A stretch of DNA of 64,000 nt from Epilithonimonas lactis (GTDB lineage Bacteria; Bacteroidota; Bacteroidia; Flavobacteriales; Weeksellaceae). The translations under genes and the position numbers were made by a program. The notes below the pieces were generated by a model. That model was not told the DNA's origin and did not search any database. It saw only the letters and a program-made list of their open reading frames with translations. Below are positions 49,581-58,475 of the stretch, one piece after another. Each line of letters starts with the position of its first letter. Positions within the stretch are counted from its first letter, which is position 1. The stretch spans positions 310,001-374,000 of the forward strand of contig NZ_FOFI01000003.1 of the NCBI RefSeq assembly GCF_900110605.1, read 5' to 3'.

Positions 49581-50177
49581 ATGTTTGAATTCCAAACCAT
49601 AGATAAAGCAATCGAGGACGTTCTGATGAGGGAAAAAGGAAGCAAATTCATAGGTTTTGCTTATCCTGTCGATTCTGAATCTGAAGTCAAGTCGAGACTT
49701 AATCACCTTCAAAGCATTCATCCGAAAGCCACACATCATTGTTACGCGTACAGATTAGGAATCAATGGAGAAAATTACCGCGCCAATGACGATGGCGAAC
49801 CATCTGGAAGCGCAGGCCTGCCAATCTACAATCAACTTTTAGCGCATCAAATCACGAATGTTCTGGTCGTAGTTATCAGATATTACGGTGGCACAAAATT
49901 GGGTGTTGGCGGATTGGTAAAAGCTTACAAAGAATCTGCGAAATTTACTTTAGAAGAAGCCAAAATCATCACAAAAGAATTAGAGTCTAAAATTGAATTG
50001 AAGTTCAAATTCTCTCAACAAAATCTGATTTTCACCTTGCTAAATAAATATGATGCAAAAATCATCTCCTTCGAAGCTGAGGATATTTGTACCATTGAGG
50101 CCAACTTCAAAACCTCAAAAAAAGAAAGCATCTCAGACGAGTTGTCCGAGATGCTTTTGGAATTTAATATTTCATAA
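49581..50177 (+). CDS. YigZ / IMPACT family protein
   Basis: The 198-residue protein has the UPF0029/YigZ signature: SKFIGFAYPVDSE (about 20-32), YRANDDGEPSGSAG (about 71-84), and VIRYYGGTKLGVGGLVKAYKES (about 97-118). A C-terminal ferredoxin-like domain follows. The family is widely conserved and of uncertain role; the eukaryotic relative IMPACT binds the GCN1 translation regulator. The last ~50 nt of the gene contain a hairpin that probably acts as terminator for the convergent neighbour. Confidence 0.92.
   Translation: MFEFQTIDKAIEDVLMREKGSKFIGFAYPVDSESEVKSRLNHLQSIHPKATHHCYAYRLGINGENYRANDDGEPSGSAGLPIYNQLLAHQITNVLVVVIRYYGGTKLGVGGLVKAYKESAKFTLEEAKIITKELESKIELKFKFSQQNLIFTLLNKYDAKIISFEAEDICTIEANFKTSKKESISDELSEMLLEFNIS
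50125..50157 (-). terminator. Terminator for the zinc metallopeptidase gene, inside yigZ
   Basis: Perfect ten-base arms (AAAGCATCTC / GAGATGCTTT) lie in the yigZ coding end. On the minus strand they are followed by CTTTCTTTTTTT, as expected for a terminator of the convergent gene whose stop is at 50181. Confidence 0.65.
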
Positions 50178-50180
50178 CTT

Positions 50181-50888
50181 TTATCTTCGACTTCCCAGCA
50201 ACATCGATGCAAAATAAAGTAGTTGTGCTAATGAACCCAAAGCTGCAACAACATAAGTTCTTGCTGCCCACTTTAGTGAATCCTCTGCGCCTGCATACTC
50301 TTCTCGAGAAACGGTTCCTGTAGTTTCCAGCCATTTCAAAGCGCGATTGCTCGCATCATATTCAACCGGCAAAGTGATGAACGCAAATAGCGTTGTAATG
50401 GCAAATAAAATCACTCCAATTGCCAAAACGGTCGTATTCCCATTCGGATTATCAATGCTTCTTGTACCAGCCATAATCGCAATACCAGCAATCAAAACAA
50501 ACTGTAATAGATTTGAGCTAATGTTCACAATCGGAACCATTTTGGACCGCAATTGTAACATAGAATAGCCAACAGCGTGCTGCACAGCGTGACCACATTC
50601 GTGAGCCGCAACCGCAGCAGCAGCGGCATTTCTCTGCATATAAACCGCTTCGGAAAGATTAACAGTTTTGGTTTCAGGATTGTAATGGTCGGTCAATTGT
50701 CCTGGAACGGAAACGACCTGAACATCATTAATCCCATTATCTCTCAGCATTTTTTCGGCGATTTCTTTTCCGGAAAGTCCATTTCTGAGGTGAACTTTGG
50801 AATAATGCTCGAATTTGGATTTCAATCTTGATGAAACAATCCAACTCAGCAGCATAGAAATCCCAATAATTAAATAGTAACCAGTCAT
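50181..50888 (-). CDS. Membrane zinc metallopeptidase (YugP-like)
   Basis: The 235-residue protein has an N-terminal helix, the zinc motif HECGH (His96-His100) in AAHECGHAVQH, and two further membrane helices (about 120-140 and 150-175), followed by a soluble ending with YAGAEDSLKWAARTYVVAALGS. These features fit the YugP/DUF family of integral zinc metallopeptidases, whose substrates are unknown. The third zinc ligand would be in the VEYDASNRALK segment (about 190-200). Confidence 0.87.
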   Translation of the reverse strand: MTGYYLIIGISMLLSWIVSSRLKSKFEHYSKVHLRNGLSGKEIAEKMLRDNGINDVQVVSVPGQLTDHYNPETKTVNLSEAVYMQRNAAAAAVAAHECGHAVQHAVGYSMLQLRSKMVPIVNISSNLLQFVLIAGIAIMAGTRSIDNPNGNTTVLAIGVILFAITTLFAFITLPVEYDASNRALKWLETTGTVSREEYAGAEDSLKWAARTYVVAALGSLAQLLYFASMLLGSRR

Positions 50889-50971
50889 TATATTTTCAAT
50901 TTACATTAAAATAAATTACATCTTTTGATGTAAAAATCGTACCAAAGCCTTGCTTTTTTTTCCTTAAAAAC

Positions 50972-50979
50972 TATCTTTG
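50972..50979 (+). promoter_or_regulatory. Putative -7 element (TATCTTTG) of the GNAT gene
   Basis: It matches TAnnTTTG, 20 bp before the ATG, with a TTG-like -33 near 50950. Confidence 0.5.
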
Positions 50980-50999
50980 TCTAATCTATAAACAAGAAT

Positions 51000-52127
51000 A
51001 TGGGAAAAATCAGTATAAAGCAAGTAGTTACGGAAAAAGACCAAATGGATTTCATCAAATTCCCGATGGAACTGTACAAAAACAACCCGAATTACGTTCC
51101 GCCATTGATTAATGAAGAAAGAAATATCTGGAAAAAGGAAGAAAATCCCGCGCTAAATTATTCTGAAGCGAAGCAGTTTTTAGCTTATAAAAATGATAAA
51201 ATCGTTGGCAGAATTGCTGTTTTGATTAATAAAAAAGAAGAGAAAGAACTTGGTATCAAAAAAGTGAGATTCGGCTGGCTGGATTTCATCGATGATGCAG
51301 AAGTTTCCAAAGCTTTGATTGATATCGCCATTAATTTTGCAAAGGAAAATCAAATCGATAAGATTGAAGGTCCAATGGGATTTACGAACTTGGACAAGGC
51401 TGGAATGTTGACTTTCGGGTTTGATAAATTGGCAACGATGATTGGACTTTACAACAATGAATATTACCCAAAACATTTGGAAAATCTTGGACTTGTAAAA
51501 GAAAAAGAATGGGTAGAATTTGAACTGCAATTTCCAGAAATATTGCCAGAAAAAGTGGAGAAATTCAGTTCATTGATTGCTCAGAAATATAAGCTGAGAA
51601 CTTTAAAATTCAATCATAAAAAAGAGATTTTGCCTTACGTAGAATCGATGTTCAAATTGTTGGATGAGACTTACAAACACCTTTCCACTTACACACCGAT
51701 TTCTGACGAGCAAATCAAAACTTACAAAGAGAAATATTTTGGTTTTATAGACAAGGATTACATAACCTGCGTGGCGGACGAGAATAATCAATTGGTAGCG
51801 TTTGCGATTACGATGCCTTCCTATTCAAAAGCGCTTCAAAAATCAAACGGAAAACTTTTCCCATTTGGCTGGTGGCACTTTTTACAGGCTGGAAAGAAAA
51901 ATGAGCGCGCTAATTTCTATTTGATAGGAATCCATCCAGAATATCAACGAAGAGGTGTGACGTCAATGATTTTCAAAGCAATCCAAATGAACCTTAAAAA
52001 TAAAGGCATCAAATATCTGGAAACCAATCCAGAATTGGAGGAAAACAAGAGCGTACAGGTTCTTTGGCAAGATTATCACCCAGTGCATCACAAGAGTAGA
52101 AGAACTTATTCACTACAACTAAAATAA
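51000..52127 (+). CDS. GNAT-like N-acetyltransferase
   Basis: The 375-residue protein has a C-terminal region (about 260-350) with the acetyl-CoA-binding pattern IGIHPEYQRRGVTSMIFKAIQ (R/QxxGxG-like loop QRRGVT). The N-terminal half appears to hold a second, partial GNAT-like fold (VGRIAVLIN, GFTNLDKAGMLTFG). It belongs to the large GNAT-like family seen in flavobacteria. Substrate is unknown. No partner gene is adjacent. Confidence 0.75.
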   Translation: MGKISIKQVVTEKDQMDFIKFPMELYKNNPNYVPPLINEERNIWKKEENPALNYSEAKQFLAYKNDKIVGRIAVLINKKEEKELGIKKVRFGWLDFIDDAEVSKALIDIAINFAKENQIDKIEGPMGFTNLDKAGMLTFGFDKLATMIGLYNNEYYPKHLENLGLVKEKEWVEFELQFPEILPEKVEKFSSLIAQKYKLRTLKFNHKKEILPYVESMFKLLDETYKHLSTYTPISDEQIKTYKEKYFGFIDKDYITCVADENNQLVAFAITMPSYSKALQKSNGKLFPFGWWHFLQAGKKNERANFYLIGIHPEYQRRGVTSMIFKAIQMNLKNKGIKYLETNPELEENKSVQVLWQDYHPVHHKSRRTYSLQLK

Positions 52128-52222
52128 TTGATAAGTGATAGTTGATAAATGATTTATCAAACAATTGTTTAGCAAAATATAAATTTGAGAAAGTGCATTA
52201 ATCTTTTAAAAATCAATTCCCA

Positions 52223-52408
52223 TTGAAAAAGCAACTATACATCTACGTTGGTCTGATTATCCTGTTTGTGGCTTATAATTTCTACAAACCTATTAAAGAC
52301 GACAGAATGGACACAGCCATCAACATTCTGTTTGCCAGTGTGTTGTTTCTCTACATCGCTTATATTGCTTATCTCGTTCTGAAGCGGATAGGCAAAAAAG
52401 ACAAATAG
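52223..52408 (+). CDS. Small two-helix membrane protein
   Basis: A TTG codon at 52223 opens a 61-residue frame with two hydrophobic helices (about 5-20 and 34-52) and a basic end (KRIGKKDK). The frame is compact and in the same direction as the nuo operon but separated from it by a promoter-like region. Start codon uncertain; no ATG is available. Confidence 0.55.
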   Translation: MKKQLYIYVGLIILFVAYNFYKPIKDDRMDTAINILFASVLFLYIAYIAYLVLKRIGKKDK

Positions 52409-52500
52409 ATTCTTATTTATAACTGTTCTAAATTTACTAAAACAGACTTTTCTCTTGTTTACATAAGCCTCATAATTTACTATATTAAATCTTTATTTAG

Positions 52501-52508
52501 TATTTTTG
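52501..52508 (+). promoter_or_regulatory. Putative -7 element (TATTTTTG) of the nuo operon
   Basis: It matches TAnnTTTG, with a TTTA at 52476-52479 in about the -33 position and nuoA ATG at 52528. A second match, TAAATTTG at 52515-52522, is too close to the ATG to be the main element. Confidence 0.55.
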
Positions 52509-52527
52509 CATAGTTAAATTTGACCTT

Positions 52528-52899
52528 ATGAATTTACCCGAAAATTATATCCCAATACTAATTCAGGCCGCAGTCGGTCTTGGATTCGTAGCTATTTCTT
52601 TGTTAGGTGCTCATTTCCTGGGTCCTCAGCAGAAGAAAGGGAATTCTGTAAAAAACCAAGCTTGGGAATGTGGTATTCCTAGTGAAGGTAACGCTAGAAC
52701 ACCATTCTCCATCAAATATTTCTTGACTGCAGTTTTGTTCGTATTATTCGATATCGAGATTGTATTCTTTTACCCGTACGCGGTCAACTTTAGAGAGTTT
52801 GGAATGGAAGGCTTTGTTGCCGTACTTACATTTGTTGCAATTTTCTTTGTCGCTTTTTTCTACGTTTGGAAAAGAGGCGCTTTGGATTGGGACAAATAA
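52528..52899 (+). CDS. nuoA: NADH-quinone oxidoreductase subunit A
   Basis: NuoA is a membrane subunit at the junction of the hydrophilic and membrane arms of complex I. The 123-residue protein has three helices, with the conserved loop KNQAWECGIPSEGNARTPFSIKYFLTAVLFVLFDIEIVFFYP (about 43-84) containing the family cysteine in WECG. It is the first gene of the nuo operon. Confidence 0.96.
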   Translation: MNLPENYIPILIQAAVGLGFVAISLLGAHFLGPQQKKGNSVKNQAWECGIPSEGNARTPFSIKYFLTAVLFVLFDIEIVFFYPYAVNFREFGMEGFVAVLTFVAIFFVAFFYVWKRGALDWDK

Positions 52900-52967
52900 A
52901 TTAAATTAATTACGTTTTGGATTTAAAATTGAATCAATTAAAGTCTAAAATTTAAAATCTAGAAAAA

Positions 52968-53528
52968 ATGTCAGATAATAAACCAGTAATAAAAACAGAT
53001 GCGCCCGCTCCTCCAGGATTTGAAGGAGAAGGATTTTTCGCAACCAACTTGAGCAGTGTGATTGGGATGGCAAGAAAGTTTTCACTTTGGCCTCTACCTT
53101 TCGCGACATCTTGTTGTGGAATCGAATTTATGGCGACATTGAATCCAACTTACGATGCGTCAAGATTTGGGATGGAAAGAAACTCTTTCTCTCCAAGACA
53201 GGCAGATATGTTGATGGTTTGTGGAACGATTGCTAAGAAATTAGGTCCCGTTTTGAAAGAAGTTTACACCCAAATGGCTGAGCCAAAATGGGTAGTTGCT
53301 GTTGGCGCTTGTGCTTCCAGCGGTGGTATTTTTGATACTTATTCGGTTCTTCAGGGAATTGATAAAATCATTCCGGTTGACGTTTACGTTCCAGGATGTC
53401 CGCCAAGACCGGAACAAATCATTGAAGGTGTAATGCAGGTGCAGGCTTTGGCAGAAAGCGAAAGCATCAGAAGAAGAGATATGCCTGAATATCAGCATTT
53501 ATTGGATTCTTACAATATTAGTAACTAA
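52968..53528 (+). CDS. nuoB: NADH-quinone oxidoreductase subunit B
   Basis: NuoB holds iron-sulfur cluster N2, the last cluster before quinone. The 186-residue protein has SCCGIEFMA (about 47-55, two ligand cysteines), a cysteine in GACASSGG (about 110-117) and one in VPGCPPRPE (about 143-151). Starting at the ATG at 52968; spacer of 68 bp from nuoA contains TTTAAAATC-type repeats. Confidence 0.97.
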   Translation: MSDNKPVIKTDAPAPPGFEGEGFFATNLSSVIGMARKFSLWPLPFATSCCGIEFMATLNPTYDASRFGMERNSFSPRQADMLMVCGTIAKKLGPVLKEVYTQMAEPKWVVAVGACASSGGIFDTYSVLQGIDKIIPVDVYVPGCPPRPEQIIEGVMQVQALAESESIRRRDMPEYQHLLDSYNISN

Positions 53529-53533
53529 GGAAG

Positions 53534-54028
53534 ATGACGAACGAATTTGTATTAGAAGCAATCACGAGAGAATTTCCTGAGTCTGTGATTTCAAGTTCAG
53601 AACCTTACGGAATGCTGACGGTTGAAATCAAGAAAGACGATATCAAAAAGGTGATTCATTATTTGAAAGATTCAACTTTAGAAATTAATTTTTTGACGGA
53701 CGTTTGCGGGATTCATTATCCTGAAACACCTGAGAAGGAAATCGGCGTTATCTATCACTTGCATAATATGATGACCAATTTCAGAATTCGTCTCAAAGTT
53801 TTTATGACGAGAGAAAACGTTGAAGTTGATTCTTTGACAGAATTATATGCCGGCGCAAACTGGATGGAAAGAGAAACTTTTGATTTCTACGGAATTAAAT
53901 TCAAAGGCCACCCGGACTTGAGACCAATCCTTAATATGGAAGACCTGGGTTACCATCCAATGCTGAAAGAATATCGCTTGGAAGATGGAACCAGAACAGA
54001 CAAGAACGATAGTATGTTCGGAAGATAA
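53534..54028 (+). CDS. nuoC: NADH-quinone oxidoreductase subunit C
   Basis: NuoC is a peripheral subunit of the quinone-binding module. The 164-residue protein has the 30-kDa-subunit motif ERETFDFYGIKFKGHPDLRPIL (about 116-137) and a short acidic/basic tail. It starts 5 bp after nuoB. It is separate from NuoD, unlike the NuoCD fusion of E. coli. Confidence 0.96.
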   Translation: MTNEFVLEAITREFPESVISSSEPYGMLTVEIKKDDIKKVIHYLKDSTLEINFLTDVCGIHYPETPEKEIGVIYHLHNMMTNFRIRLKVFMTRENVEVDSLTELYAGANWMERETFDFYGIKFKGHPDLRPILNMEDLGYHPMLKEYRLEDGTRTDKNDSMFGR

Positions 54029-54103
54029 AATTAATATAAATGATAAATGATGATAGATAAATGATTATCGATTATCACCTATCAATTATCAATTATAAAG
54101 AAT

Positions 54104-55327
54104 ATGAAAGATAACTCATTATCTAATATACTTAACCAATACGACAGCAAGGAACAAATCGACGGGCAATTATACACCCTGAATCTTGGACCTACGCACC
54201 CTGCAACTCACGGGATTTTCCAGAACGTTCTTACAATGGACGGAGAAAGGATTCTTCACGCTGAGCAAACTGTAGGTTATATCCACAGAGCATTCGAAAA
54301 AATCTCTGAGAGAAGAAACTTTGCACAAATCACGACACTTACCGATAGAATGAACTACTGCTCTGCCCCCATCAACAATTTGGGTTGGCATATGACAGTT
54401 GAGAAATTGCTTGGAATCAAAGTTCCAAAACGTGTCGATTATATGCGTGTGATTTTGATGGAGTTGGCAAGAATTGGTGACCACTTGATTTGCAACGGTG
54501 TAACAGGAATGGACGCCGGCGCAATCACAGGATTGACTTATATGTTCATCGAAAGAGAGCGTATTTATGATATGTACGAGCAGATTTGCGGTGCAAGGAT
54601 GACAACCAATATGGGAAGAATCGGCGGTTTCGAAAGAGACTTCACACCGAAGTTCCACGAGTTGTTGAAAGACTTCTTGAAAACTTTCCCGGCAAGATTT
54701 GCAGAATTCGGACAGTTGTTAGAAAGAAACCGAATCTTTATGGACAGAACCATTGGCGCAGGCGCAATCTCAGCAGAGCGTGCTTTGAGCTACGGTTTCA
54801 CAGGTCCAAACCTACGTGCAACTGGCGTTGATTATGACGTGAGAGTTGCACAGCCTTATTCTTCTTATGAGGATTTCGATTTCATCATTCCGGTTGGAAC
54901 TGCGGGCGATACTTACGACCGTTTTATGGTTCGTCAGCAGGAGATTTGGGAATCTTTGAAAATCATCAACCAAGCTTACGACAATCTTCCAGAAGGACCA
55001 TTCCACGCGGATGTTCCGGATTTCTATCTTCCAGAGAAGGCAGATGTTTACAACAAAATGGAAGCCTTGATTTACCATTTCAAAATCGTGATGGGAGAAA
55101 CGGATGTTCCTAAAGGCGAAGTTTACCACGCTGTAGAAGGTGGAAACGGCGAATTAGGATTCTATCTTGTGAGCGACGGCGGAAGAACGCCTTACAGATT
55201 GCACTTCAGAAGACCTTGTTTCATTTATTACCAAGCTTATCCGGAAATGATTACGGGCGCAGTAATATCTGATGCAATCGTGACGATGTGTAGTATGAAC
55301 ATCATTGCGGGAGAATTAGACGCATAA
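54104..55327 (+). CDS. nuoD: NADH-quinone oxidoreductase subunit D
   Basis: NuoD (49-kDa subunit) forms, with NuoB, the quinone site. The 407-residue protein has LGPTHPATHG (about 28-37), which carries a conserved quinone-pocket histidine, and RIGDHLICNG (about 126-135). The C-terminal motif VSDGGRTPYRLHFRRPCFI (about 365-383) matches the family. The 75-bp spacer from nuoC holds repeated TGATAAATGAT words. Confidence 0.97.
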   Translation: MKDNSLSNILNQYDSKEQIDGQLYTLNLGPTHPATHGIFQNVLTMDGERILHAEQTVGYIHRAFEKISERRNFAQITTLTDRMNYCSAPINNLGWHMTVEKLLGIKVPKRVDYMRVILMELARIGDHLICNGVTGMDAGAITGLTYMFIERERIYDMYEQICGARMTTNMGRIGGFERDFTPKFHELLKDFLKTFPARFAEFGQLLERNRIFMDRTIGAGAISAERALSYGFTGPNLRATGVDYDVRVAQPYSSYEDFDFIIPVGTAGDTYDRFMVRQQEIWESLKIINQAYDNLPEGPFHADVPDFYLPEKADVYNKMEALIYHFKIVMGETDVPKGEVYHAVEGGNGELGFYLVSDGGRTPYRLHFRRPCFIYYQAYPEMITGAVISDAIVTMCSMNIIAGELDA

Positions 55328-55442
55328 TTATTAGACAAATAGATGAAAGATAAAAGACTTTCATTTCAAAAATAAAATTGAATTTAGAATACAGAATTGT
55401 GAGTCTTGACTCTTTGTTCTTGGTTCTTTAATCTTAAATAAG

Positions 55443-55952
55443 ATGAGCGAAACAATTGCTTTTAAACCTGAAAGCTTAGCGCAGGTTCATAAAATTATGG
55501 CGAGATATCCGGAAGGCAGACAAAAATCTGCGTTGATTCCTGTCTTGCACATTGCACAGAAAGAATTTGATGGTTGGCTGGCTGTTCCAGTGATGGACTA
55601 TGTTGCAGAATTATTGAGTATCACGCCGATTGAAGTATATGAAGTTGCGACTTTCTATACAATGTTCAATATGAAGCCGGTGGGGAAATATGTTTTGGAA
55701 GTCTGCAGGACCGGACCTTGTATGCTGAACGGAAGTGATAATATTCTCGACCACATCAGAACAAAATTAAATATTAAAGACGGCGAAACCACAGCAGATG
55801 GACTTTTCACTTTAAAACCTGGAGAATGTCTTGGCGCTTGCGGATATGCACCGATGATGCAGTTGGGTAAATTCTACCACGAACATTTGACCATCGAAAA
55901 AGTTGACGAAATCATTGACCTTTGCAGACAAGGCGCCATCGATTTAGGTTAA
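55443..55952 (+). CDS. nuoE: NADH-quinone oxidoreductase subunit E
   Basis: NuoE binds the [2Fe-2S] cluster N1a in the NADH-oxidising module. The 169-residue protein has the four ligands in two pairs: CRTGPC (about 91-96) and CLGAC (about 129-133), and the family segment EVYEVATFYTMFNMKPVGKY. Confidence 0.96.
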   Translation: MSETIAFKPESLAQVHKIMARYPEGRQKSALIPVLHIAQKEFDGWLAVPVMDYVAELLSITPIEVYEVATFYTMFNMKPVGKYVLEVCRTGPCMLNGSDNILDHIRTKLNIKDGETTADGLFTLKPGECLGACGYAPMMQLGKFYHEHLTIEKVDEIIDLCRQGAIDLG

Positions 55953-56030
55953 GAATAAATTTAAATTAATTAAAAAAGGCGTACAGCAAATAGCCAAAAG
56001 CTAAAAGCCATTCGCTAAAAGCATATAACA

Positions 56031-57383
56031 ATGAGTAAAAAACTTTTACTTAAAAACGCACATATAGAAGGCATTCGCTACTACGAAACTTACCGCAAAC
56101 ACGGTGGTTACGAGTCGGCAGAAAAAGCCTTTAAAATGAAACCTGAAGAAATCCTGGAGGAAGTGAAAATCTCCGGACTTCGTGGTCGTGGTGGCGCTGG
56201 TTTCCCAACGGGACTTAAATGGAGTTTCCTTGCAAAACCAGAAGGCGTTCCAAGACACTTGGTCGTAAATGCCGACGAGTCTGAACCGGGAACTTTCAAA
56301 GACAGATATTTGATGGAGTTTCTTCCTCATTTACTAATTGAAGGAATGTTGATTTCATCTTTTGTTTTAGGGTCCAATGTTTCATACATCTACATCAGAG
56401 GAGAATATTCTTGGATTCCGGATATTTTGGAAGAGGCAATCGAAGAAGCGAAAGCAGCAGGTTTTCTTGGAAAAAATATCTTAGGAAGTGGTTTCGATTG
56501 CGAGATTTATGTTCAAAGAGGTGGCGGCGCCTACATCTGTGGCGAAGAAACTGCTTTGCTAGAATCTCTTGAAGGCAAAAGAGGAAACCCAAGACTGAAA
56601 CCACCTTTCCCAGCGGTAAAAGGACTTTGGGAAAGACCAACCGTTGTAAACAACGTAGAATCTATCGCCGCTGTTGTTCCTATTATCGAAATTTCTGGCG
56701 CTGAATATGCAAAAATCGGTGTTGGAAAATCAACTGGGACCAAATTGATTTCGGCTTGTGGAAACATCAACAAACCAGGCGTTTACGAAATTGATATGAC
56801 CATTACGGTTGAGGAATTTATTTATTCTGATGAATATTGTGGTGGCATCCCGAACGGTAAAAAGCTGAAAGCTTGTATTCCTGGTGGAAGTTCTGTTCCA
56901 ATCGTTCCTGCAAACTTATTACTGAAAACCATCAATGGTGAACCAAGATATATGAACTACGAATCCCTTGCTGACGGTGGTTTTGCTACCGGAACGATGA
57001 TGGGTTCAGGTGGATTTATTGTTTTGGACGAAGACCAGTGTGTGGTAAATCATACAATGACATTAGCAAGATTCTACAACCACGAGAGTTGTGGACAATG
57101 TACACCTTGCCGTGAAGGAACAGGTTGGATGTACAAAATATTGAAAAAAATAGAAAAAGGGGAAGGCAAAATGGAAGACATCGATTTACTTTGGGACATC
57201 CAGAGAAAAATTGAAGGTAATACCATTTGTCCTTTGGGAGATGCTGCTGCCTGGCCGGTTGCCGCTGCTATCAGACACTTCAGAGATGAGTTTGAATGGC
57301 ACGTGAACAACCCAGAGTTGAGCCAAACCCAAAATTATGGAATTGCAAATTATGCAGACCCGATTCCAGCAGTAGCCAAATAA
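56031..57383 (+). CDS. nuoF: NADH-quinone oxidoreductase subunit F
   Basis: NuoF binds NADH, FMN and cluster N3. The 450-residue protein has the FMN/NADH loops GLRGRGGAGFPTGLKW (about 49-64) and RGGGAYICGEETALLES (about 164-180), and the [4Fe-4S] motif ESCGQCTPCREG (about 350-361) plus a Cys in ICPLGD (about 401-406). All ligands are present. The following gene is not nuoG but a barrel protein. Confidence 0.97.
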   Translation: MSKKLLLKNAHIEGIRYYETYRKHGGYESAEKAFKMKPEEILEEVKISGLRGRGGAGFPTGLKWSFLAKPEGVPRHLVVNADESEPGTFKDRYLMEFLPHLLIEGMLISSFVLGSNVSYIYIRGEYSWIPDILEEAIEEAKAAGFLGKNILGSGFDCEIYVQRGGGAYICGEETALLESLEGKRGNPRLKPPFPAVKGLWERPTVVNNVESIAAVVPIIEISGAEYAKIGVGKSTGTKLISACGNINKPGVYEIDMTITVEEFIYSDEYCGGIPNGKKLKACIPGGSSVPIVPANLLLKTINGEPRYMNYESLADGGFATGTMMGSGGFIVLDEDQCVVNHTMTLARFYNHESCGQCTPCREGTGWMYKILKKIEKGEGKMEDIDLLWDIQRKIEGNTICPLGDAAAWPVAAAIRHFRDEFEWHVNNPELSQTQNYGIANYADPIPAVAK

Positions 57384-57507
57384 AAAAACACAAAGAACAA
57401 ACTTTCAAAAAACAGATTAATAATGCTTTACCAGCATATCAGAGTTTATAGTGCGAAGCACAAGAGAAGCGTTCTTAAAAAATGGATATCGGTATCCAAA
57501 TAGAATA

Positions 57508-58380
57508 ATGAAGAAGATATTAAATGCTTTTTTTGTAACTATCATAGGATTAAATCTTATAGTAGGACAGAAAATAAAAAAAGATTCTTTGATTGAAAGT
57601 GGTTCTGTTGACTTGCTTCCAATTAATAAATCAACATTCACTAAAGGAACAATGTTCGGCTTTTGGGGATGGAACAGAGCGGGATTCAGCGATTCTGATA
57701 TTCGATTCAAGGGGAATGGTTATGGTTTTACGCTTCAAAATGTAAAAGCACACGATAGACCTTCGGAATTGACTTGGGATTACATCAATCCAGGACAGAT
57801 TTCCAAACCTCAGTTCAATTTCAGATTTGGATATTTTTTCAAAGATGATCTGGCTTTGGTCGTTGGAACAGATCATATGAAATACGTCATGGATCAGGAC
57901 CAAACGGCAAAGTTTAACGGAAACATCTCAGACCCGACTTATGCAGCGATGGTTCAGAATGGCCAAGTAGATTTAAGTAGCGCTGAGTTTCTTACCTTTG
58001 AGCACACGGACGGACTAAACTACGTGAACGCTGGGATTGAGAAATATAAAAATATATTATCAAGAAAGAACTTTGATATCCACTGGGCTTACGGAGCCGG
58101 CGCAGGTGTTCTTTTTCCAAAAAGCAATGTGAAACTTTTTGGAAATGAAAGAAGTGACAGATTTCACGTGGCTGGATTTGGATTGGACGCAAGAGCCAAC
58201 ATCAATCTTGTTTTCTGGAATCATTGGATGGCAAGAATAGAAGGAAAATTTGGTTACATCAATATGCCAGATATCAAAACTACACTTAACAATAAACCTG
58301 ATAAAGCCAGTCAGGACTTCGTATTCTACCAAGTTAATTTTGGAATCGGATACGTTTTTAATAGAAAATTAAAGAACTAA
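57508..58380 (+). CDS. Outer-membrane barrel-like protein inside the nuo operon
   Basis: The ATG at 57508 gives a signal peptide (MKKILNAFFVTIIGLNLIVG); an earlier in-frame start has no signal. The 290-residue product has alternating strands (GFTLQNVKAHDRPSEL, FNFRFGYFFKDDLALVVGTDHMKYV, GLDARANINLVFWNHWMARIEGKFGYI) and ends with NFGIGYVFNRKLKN, as in small outer-membrane barrels. No complex I function is known for such a protein. It has the operon direction and no terminator before it. Flanking sequence is AT-rich, suggesting later insertion. Confidence 0.72.
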   Translation: MKKILNAFFVTIIGLNLIVGQKIKKDSLIESGSVDLLPINKSTFTKGTMFGFWGWNRAGFSDSDIRFKGNGYGFTLQNVKAHDRPSELTWDYINPGQISKPQFNFRFGYFFKDDLALVVGTDHMKYVMDQDQTAKFNGNISDPTYAAMVQNGQVDLSSAEFLTFEHTDGLNYVNAGIEKYKNILSRKNFDIHWAYGAGAGVLFPKSNVKLFGNERSDRFHVAGFGLDARANINLVFWNHWMARIEGKFGYINMPDIKTTLNNKPDKASQDFVFYQVNFGIGYVFNRKLKN

Positions 58381-58475
58381 AATATACATCAAGTTATATT
58401 TTAAATATAAATAGAATTGACAAAGATCTAGGACAAAGATTTAATCTAAAATCCGAAAATCTAAAACCTTGAAAT

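Noticed and set aside
57423-57503. A 26-residue basic open frame before the outer-membrane protein gene in the nuo operon
   Set aside because: No ribosome-binding site or family similarity is evident; frames of this length are common by chance.
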